DNA of 64,000 nt from contig NW_022145563.1 of the NCBI RefSeq assembly GCF_000002235.5, forward strand, positions 161,001 to 225,000, read 5' to 3'. The DNA comes from Strongylocentrotus purpuratus. Taxonomy: Eukaryota > Echinodermata > Echinoidea > Camarodonta > Strongylocentrotidae. The notes beneath the pieces are model-generated. The model made no database searches. It worked only from the letters and a program-made list of their open reading frames with translations, and was not told the origin of the DNA. Shown in pieces: positions 57,501 to 64,000 of the stretch; within the stretch, counting starts at the first letter, position 1; each line of letters opens with the position of its first letter. Both the position numbers and the translations under genes were made by a program.

Positions 57501-57584
57501 CTCCAGGATTTGATCACCAGCTTGAAGGCGGCCATCTTTAGCCACTGCTCCATCAGGCTTTATGCTCTGGATCATGATGGTAGT
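57501..57584 (-). CDS. MPDZ/PATJ-like scaffold, 28-codon exon inside a PDZ
   Basis: 84 bp, phase 0 at both ends. Encodes TTIMIQSIKPDGAVAKDGRL then QAGDQILE, the central part of a PDZ domain. Acceptor TTTTTTGCTCTAG, donor GAG/GTGAGG. Corresponds to the IIIHEVYEEGAACKDGRLWA region of MUPP1 PDZ10. Confidence 0.93.
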
Positions 57585-58872
57585 CTAGAGCAAAAAAGAG
57601 AAAAGGAAAAATGGATAAAAATATAATATGCTTACTGGAGTACATTTCAGTGACATACTAAAAGTCTAAAACACTGAAGATGAAAAGGAATATGAAAATA
57701 AATTTAGGGCATTTTTGCATAGCCAGCTGAGTATGCAAATACAGATAAGCTACAAATTTAGCTTGACAAATCATTTTTAAAGATATAAATTGATGTCTCA
57801 CATTGTGGCCTATGATGCCATGTCTGTCTTATTTTTCCATAACCCCCCCCCCCCCAAATATTTCCAGCATCAGTGTACTGCTTTCTATATTCTCTTTTGA
57901 ATTACACTTCCCCATTACATTTATCCACTCTTACATTGAATTTAAGGAGAAAGGGCGATTGGGACATTATTACTACTATTATTGTTTACTGTTCAATACA
58001 TGGAAATTTCAATGTGCTCTTATAAAATAGCTCTAATGAAAGACTCATGATACAGTCCAAAAGATAAAGTCAAACCTGTCTTAGTGGCTTGCTCTCTATA
58101 AAGGTCACCTGTCTATAGCGGTCACCCATATTGCCTCCTCTAGAATGAAATGTGTGTTGTAGGACCTGTCTATAGTGGTCACCTGTCTATAGCGGTCACC
58201 CATATTGCCTCCTCTAGAATGAAATGTATGTTGTAGGACCTGTCTAGAATGACCACCTGTCTATAGCGGTCACCCATATTGCCTCCTCTAGAATGAAATG
58301 TGTGTCTGTAGAACCTGTCTAGAAAGACCACCTGTCTTTAGTGGTCACCCATATTGCCTCCTCTAGAATGTCTAGAATGACAACCTGTCTATAGTGGTCA
58401 CCCATATTGCCTCCTCTAGAATGAAATGTGTGTTGTAGGACCTGTCTAGAATGACAACCTGTCTTTAGTGGTCACCCATATTGCCTCCTCTAGAATGTCT
58501 AGAATGACAACCTGTCTATAGTGGTCACCCATATTGCCTCCTCTAGAATGAAATGTGTGTTGTAGGACCTGTCTAGAATGACAACCTGTCTTTAGTGGTC
58601 ACCCATATTGCCTCCTCTAGAATGTCTAGAATGACAACCTGTCTATAGTGGTCACCCATATTGCCTCCTCTAGAATGAAATGTGTGTTGTAGAACCTGTC
58701 TAGAAAGACCACCTGTCTATAGTGGTCACCCATATTGCCTTCTCTAGAATGAAATGTGTGTTGTAAGAACCTGTGGCTGTCTAGAAAGGCCAACTGTCTA
58801 CAGTGGCCATATTTTGTTTCTCTTGGGTGGCCTTAATAGACAGGTTTGACGGTGGTTGTTTGTTGCATGTAC
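57585..58872 (-). other. Intron of the MPDZ/PATJ-like gene with a large minisatellite
   Basis: More than half is the TIR-bounded tandem repeat at 58069-58850, which lies only 16 bp from the donor of the exon at 58873. Confidence 0.8.
58069..58850 (+). repeat. Tandem repeat bounded by 13-bp terminal inverted repeats
   Basis: Starts GTCAAACCTGTCT (58069-58081) and ends with its exact inverse AGACAGGTTTGAC (58838-58850). Between them are about a dozen copies of CTGTCTATAGTGGTCACCCA / TATTGCCTCCTCTAGAATG units. In the middle they form higher-order units of about 125 bp (58372-58625). Confidence 0.9.
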
Positions 58873-59027
58873 CTGTTGTGTATCTGCTCCTCCAACAAGG
58901 CTGATCCCAAGCCCCTTGTCGTAGCCCCTATCAACCACAATGAGTGTCTTGTGACCTTTGACCACGGGACAGGTCAAGGGGTCAGAGGGAGGATGAGAAT
59001 CTGACCTTTGCTCGGCAGGAGAGGTGG
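58873..59027 (-). CDS. MPDZ/PATJ-like scaffold, exon: linker and start of a PDZ
   Basis: 155 bp. Encodes TSPAEQRSDSHPPSDPLTCP, then HKTLIVVDRGYDKGLGISLV and GGADTQQ, the first strands and GLGISL loop of a PDZ. The SDPLTCPVV stretch mirrors SDPATCPII before MUPP1 PDZ10 as I remember it, which supports orthology. Starts with 2 nt of a Thr codon, ends phase 0. Acceptor CATTCCAG, donor CAG/GTACAT. Confidence 0.92.
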
Positions 59028-60107
59028 CTGGAATGAAATAAATGGGACAGGTCATGACATTCAGTGAAAGGTCCAAGCAATATTTTGTAGACATCTAAAT
59101 AAGATGGACTAAAATAAAAATTTACACAAAGAAGAACATTTTTCTAGTTTGACATCAAATTAACTTTCTGCACTATTCAAAATGTTAATAAACTTCATGA
59201 AACATGTACTAAAATTAAAAGAAATCAAAATGAAATTTTCATTTGCTTATAATATAGCAGATGAAAAAATTAATTTGGATGAAATTTTATTTTTTTCAAT
59301 AAAGACTTAATAAAAAGAAATCGGGTTTTACTTTTGTAATAGGAAATCTGTCAAGCCTTATCAAGAATCTTAGCCAACCAAAAATTCACCTCCACTTGGC
59401 ATTTGTTCCAGATTGAAAATTCATCAAAGAAATAGAAACATGGCTGGCTTAGTAATGCGGTTTTAGATTAGGGTTAGGAATAGATTTGGGTCCAGGGATG
59501 AAGTTAATTGGACTTATCAGAGAGGTGTCGTGGTCTGGTAGATATCACGATTCAAGTCACGCCATGGCACTAATGCCCTTTGCTAAGACATTATTTTACA
59601 TTTGCCACACTCCATCCAGGTGAGGTATTACAGGAATATATTCCTTGAAATGCCATAATGGCAGCCATGCTAAGGCCGGGAGTGTCACACCTGACATTCA
59701 TGCATGAGGGCTATACAAGAATCCACTATAATAATAATAATTATAGGCATTTCTATAGCGCCGTCTATCTAGAAATTCTATTCCGAGGCACATCAATTAT
59801 TACCTCGGCTTTAGCATAGCTGCCATTACAGCGCTCTAGTATTTCAAGGAATTAATTCCTGCCATTTACCTCACCTGGGTTGAGTGTGGCAAATGAAGAT
59901 TTATGCTTGCCAAAGGACATTAGTGCCATATCAGAGATCGAACCATGACCTTTGAATTTCAAGGCAAGCGTTATCATTATCAATATCATTATCAAAATTA
60001 TTATTAATAAGATACATATATATATATATATTAACAAGTTAAGGTGTTAATCATGATCTTAAAAACAGAGATTAGCAATGTAGGGATGTTCCTTTTCACC
60101 AACTTAC
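59028..60107 (-). other. Intron of the MPDZ/PATJ-like gene
   Basis: Contains the inverted repeat pair 59566-59932 and a (TA)n tract near 60015-60030. Confidence 0.75.
59566..59932. repeat. Inverted repeat pair around a common ATAATAATAATTATAGGC core
   Basis: Left arm 59566-59677 and right arm 59806-59932 match when inverted (GGCACTAATG, TTTGCCACACTC, CAGGTGAGGTA, TTCCTTGAAAT, ATGGCAGC). The core TAGGCATTTCTATAGCGCC looks like a widespread short repeat. Family not identified. Confidence 0.8.
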
Positions 60108-60191
60108 TGTCTAGATTGTTAGTAGAGTCAAAGCTTGAATTAGAAGATGAAAACCTGGTCACCTCTAAGTCATCCAATGGGGGAAAGATGG
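60108..60191 (-). CDS. MPDZ/PATJ-like scaffold, probable linker exon
   Basis: 84 bp. Encodes IFPPLDDLEVTRFSSSNSSF then DSTNNLD. Donor ACA/GTAAGT is strong. The acceptor (ACATCAAG) is weak and was chosen because it gives a 2-nt start matching the 1-nt end of the exon at 62542. The 1-nt end (A) joins CC of the next exon to make Thr. Confidence 0.65.
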
Positions 60192-62541
60192 CTTGATGTT
60201 AATAAAGAAATACGCATTGGATGTTAGTATTTTAAATATAATGAATCTTTAAAAAAGTGCTTAATATTAAAGAGTGCCTAAGAGTGATATTAAATGGATA
60301 AACATGCAACTGATATAAATATGTAAAATGATGAAAAGGATGATGCATTGGTTTAATGAACAGTATAATATATAGGTTGAGAGAGAAATAGAAAGAAATT
60401 CAGGGAAAGAAGGAGAGATGTTGAACATGAGAAAGAGTAAAAGAGAAGAAAAAAAGGGTGGTCATGGAAAAGAACATTAAAGTATAAACTGGAAAACAGA
60501 GAGAGAAGGGATATTTCAGAGAAAGAGAGAGAGAGAGAGAGGGGGGGGGGGGGGGGGGGGGAAAGCAAAGGGAAATGCGAAAATATAAAAGAAAAGGAGA
60601 TGTGGGGCATGAGAACAGATAATAAACTGAGGGTAGAGAGAATGGTAGAAACAGAGTCTATATAATATAGACATAACAGAGCGTCTATGTAATACAGACA
60701 CAACACAATGTCTATGTTATGTTTATATTAAAGACATAAGAGAATGATAGACAAAATAGGCATAAATACATGGTTACAATGAATTAAATTTGTTTATTGC
60801 ATTTTGTTTAACAAATTCTGTTAACTGATATCAAGTTAATCATTGATCAAAGCAAATGAAATGTTATCAAAACGGGAGATGTTTAATAACAATAACATAA
60901 AATACTATTGGCCAGAAAAAAAACAGGTTTAGCCAGCCATAACATATTCTATCCCCATAATTTGGCACATTAAAAAACTAGGGCTTTATTCCATTTCACT
61001 GAATTTTTTAATACTAAATTCAAGGAAATATTGATATCGACAAGCTTACCCTTGTCATGGGTTTAAAAAATCAACTACATATATACTTCATATATGTTTT
61101 ACATTTCAATGTTACATACCTATGTATGCAGGCAGGGCTTGAGGGGCCCGGGACAAATGGGTTTCTGAAATCTAAGTCTAAACCCCTAAAATCTCAAGAG
61201 TTTTACTAAGGGCAGATGCATACAGACTTTAAAAGTTTGTATACAGAAATACCAGTTGGTTATATTCCATTAATCCAAAATTAATTTGAAAAGAAACCTG
61301 GAAGCCTGAACAAGCTTGAGACAGAGAGGTACGACGACCCAAAAATGTGAATTCCTTGTATAAAGTCCAGAGCCCTTTCATAAAACTTGTTATCAATACA
61401 AATTTTACACAAACGAGTACTAATTTGCTCTCAGCCAATCAAATTCAACGGTTTCAGCAGCTTATGACAGTTATGGTAACTTGTTATTGACATTAAGTTT
61501 AAAGACCGTCACCACTACTGGGCCAGAAGGGATTAGACCACACAGAGAGCCATCGAGGTCACTGTGACAGGTGGCTATCTCATTAACTCAGCTCTCATTT
61601 AAATAAGAAAAAGAGGATCATGGGGGACCAACAGGCACCGATTGGGTAAGTTTTCTATATAGAGGGAGCAAGTAGCTACAAGTATGGCAGTACGTGTGCC
61701 TTTAATGGAACAGGACCCTGTTTTTATAAATCTCCTAATCAGTAACAAATGTTCAAATTTTATGACAAATCACCTCTCAGCCAATCAGATGCTCTGATTT
61801 CAGTAGCTTATAACACCGAGTTTAAAGTTAAAGACCAGTATTGGAAACGCCCCAATTTCAAAAAATGAAATGGAAGCTCTCATTACCAATCATGTGAAAG
61901 AATATGTTTTGACTAATACATGATGATAGAAAATTTGCCGGGAAACCGCCTACTAATTCATATATTTGGTAAATTTGTTTCTCTCATGGTCTGTGAGAGA
62001 TATAGGGTAGTCCCATATATATCTTTTTGTGTACAGTGCTTGTAACTTTACGAAGAATGGGCCAAATTTCTTATCATTTTGATGATTCCAGAACCTTGCA
62101 GATGCTAGATGCTAGATGATCAACCTTTTCTGATTGATTCCACAACGTTTCTTTCACAATGCAATCGCATGACCATAACTGGTCTTTACCTTTAATACTG
62201 AAACTAGTTATTGATATCAAGTTTTATGGAACAGGGCTCTGTATATAGTTCTTGATCCAAAAAAAATTACGGTAACTCTGTATTTCCCTTTTTTTCATGA
62301 TCAAGATGTTTTGCTGAAGAAAAAAGAATTGTGGAATAGATCAGATCAGTTTTCCCCAATTTTTATAATTAATAATGGTTTGTTTTCACTAAAACTGTAA
62401 GGTCATTTTTAATTGTACATTTAGCATTAAAGTTACTACTTTAGCACCATGTTCTCTCATGTGAACAATGTTACCAAGCCCCTTAAGAGGAGATTGATGA
62501 AGAAAAACAGGAAAGACCACACACACATCCCTACTACTTAC
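60192..62541 (-). other. Intron of the MPDZ/PATJ-like gene
   Basis: Holds a GA-rich tract ending in about 21 G (60520-60561) and the second dispersed repeat at 61525-61705. No exon supported. Confidence 0.65.
61525..61705 (+). repeat. Dispersed intronic repeat, copy 2
   Basis: Same orientation as 54041-54208, with small indels. Ends ACGTGTGCCTTTAATGG. Confidence 0.85.
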
Positions 62542-62631
62542 TCTCTGTGTCCCCAACAGCTTGATAGCTTATGCTAGAGGTGGCAAGAAATGTGCTTGAC
62601 TCTTCATCAATGTCTAGAGCTGGGAAGAAGT
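62542..62631 (-). CDS. MPDZ/PATJ-like scaffold, possible linker exon
   Basis: 90 bp. Encodes DFFPALDIDEESSTFLATSS then ISYQAVGDTE, an acidic/Ser-rich linker. Donor AGA/GTAAGT is strong. The acceptor (TTTCTGAAG) is a guess consistent with phase. It resembles the exon at 60108 in layout (FPxLD, acidic, Ser-rich). The start could be further right. Confidence 0.5.
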
Positions 62632-64000
62632 CTTCAGAAACACCAAGAGGGTTCGGAGAGGGGTAGATAAAAGACACAAGCATATACCGGTATATATATA
62701 TATATATATATAATGAGGTTAAGAAAAGGATCAACAAGAAAGCCCCCAGGGGGGTGTTTCACAAAGATCTCAAGTTGAACTTATCTCTACGTTGGACTTA
62801 ACAATTATGGAAAGCCGAAAGCATCTTTAAAAATATTTTGTAAAAGTTATTTTAAAAGGCATAACATGTTGATTCAAATCATTCATCTTTTCTATTATCT
62901 ATTATTTCATGTTCTTGATATGGAATTTATGTAAAGTCTAAAATACTTGAATTTTTGCTTTTGAATATATTTTATCTTAAGGCTACAAATGGCTCTCAAT
63001 AATGTTACAGTCCAACTTAGAGTTAAGTTCGACTTAGGATCTTTGTGAAACACCCCCTAGATGTGTATGCCAATATTATCAATGAGGGTTAATAACCGAA
63101 TTAGACTCTTATCGGAGTAAGATGAACGATGACATAGCTAGATCCAGAGGATGCATCCTAAGAAAGTTGTCGGTAAGTTATAAGGACTTGAAATTAGCAC
63201 ATGCTTGGGTGCAACTAACCGCTTAAAGTCCTACTTATGTTGCCAAGGTAATTTTGTGTAGTCCATTAAAAATGACCACTAAACATTGAAATTGGCAACT
63301 CTCAATGAAAAAGTTATGCCAATTCCAGGTTAGATGCTCCTACATGACCAATTGGCGAGAATAATTTTTAAATCTAAAGCTTCACATTGAACTTAGTACT
63401 AAACCATCTCAAATATTTAAATGGTCTAATTAACATGCCAACAATATCGCTGATAAAATTTGCCTATGAACTTTTAATAATATTCATAAGATAGGATATG
63501 ATTAGCAGTAAAAAAAACCTTTCTATTATACAACTAAGCACGAGGCCCAGTGTAAAAGATTTAAGGTAAATATATATGCATACATTTAGAAAGAGGGGTT
63601 ATTTGTATCATATAGAATATGGTAATTGAGCTATAATAAATACTTATATGTTTATATCTGTGTTACAAGGCTAAAAACAGTACATGCAAAATCTGTATGT
63701 GTCGTGTTAACAAGTGTAATCCCAGTAGCATGACAAAACGGACCCTCAATGATGAATAAATAAAAGATGGATAAATTGATGAAATTAGGAGTAATGCAAG
63801 GCTGAACGTATTGTTAGCAGAACTAGATGGCCTCAAGCAATAAGCGAGTTCGTAAATAGCTCTGCACCGCATGACCCCAAAATATCCACAGATCTTAAAC
63901 GCGATGGATACTTCCCATCTGTGCATTTTAGAATATTCACTGCCAAAGTGATGGATGTGCTTCATGAATACCTTTTGTTTGCCTCTTGAGAAGAATACTT
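62632..64000 (-). other. Intron or upstream part of the MPDZ/PATJ-like gene
   Basis: No further exon was recognised. Remaining PDZ domains and the start of the gene should lie beyond 64000. Confidence 0.5.
62747..63060. repeat. MITE-like element with about 55-bp terminal inverted repeats
   Basis: Left end GGGGTGTTTCACAAAGATCT and right end AGGATCTTTGTGAAACACCC are inverted copies. Similarity continues inward through GTTGAACTTA / TAAGTTCGAC and GTTGGACTTA / AGTCCAAC. The GTTTCACAAAG ends are shared with 52489-52622. No target duplication identified. Confidence 0.8.

Noticed and set aside
58069-58850. CRISPR-like array
   Set aside because: Repeats are tandem without unique spacers, the host is clearly eukaryotic, and inverted ends mark a transposon-derived minisatellite.

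Overview
The window looks like nuclear DNA of a marine invertebrate deuterostome, most likely an echinoderm and probably a sea urchin. The reasons are the intron-rich PDZ gene, long AT-rich gaps packed with short palindromic repeats, many copies of TAGGCCTA-type words, and a foldback element built like the TU/foldback class described from sea urchins. The species call is inference; no species-specific gene was identified.

Layout. 1-5531: a giant foldback element with two long inverted arms meeting near 2640. It ends in a very regular array of 23 full 33-bp units, and the left end runs off the window. 7212-15987: a BEL/Pao LTR retrotransposon on the minus strand that looks whole, with a TCACC target duplication, two 1,160-bp LTRs that look identical, and one 1,889-residue Gag-Pol frame. 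16888-18030: a single-exon family-31 glycosyltransferase (beta-1,3-galactosyltransferase type). 18-28 kb: intergenic DNA with a hAT-type MITE (20956-21372), a minisatellite and microsatellites.

28023-36443: the most striking region. It is a tandem array of 31 full-length tRNA-Ile(AAU) genes, all on the minus strand, mostly at 194-202 bp spacing. There are two half copies, three long spacers marking larger duplicated blocks, and a 105-bp-arm hairpin where the array ends. Three more tRNA-Ile(AAU) genes of a second sequence class lie at 37458, 41122 and 42632. They share a 100-bp leader with a TATA-like box that the array copies lack. The two classes differ by paired, compensatory stem changes. 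Each of the 34 genes has a T-run terminator.

38361-39250: a second hAT-type MITE carrying a degenerate CCCCTTTT minisatellite. 42.7-50.4 kb: non-coding, with a (TA)n tract, a 900-bp ATC/ACC microsatellite and a palindromic element. 50469-62631: on the minus strand, the 3' part of a multi-PDZ scaffold gene of the MPDZ(MUPP1)/PATJ family. Eight exons can be placed with matching splice phases, and they give the last three PDZ domains and the stop codon. The 5' part lies beyond 64000. Its introns carry several TIR-bounded repeats, two of which end within a few bases of 5' splice sites.

The genes do not form one pathway. The window holds one protein-modifying enzyme, one polarity/junction scaffold, a tRNA-Ile cluster and several mobile elements. 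All coordinates and motifs were read by eye. Family names rest on remembered family motifs, not on a search.
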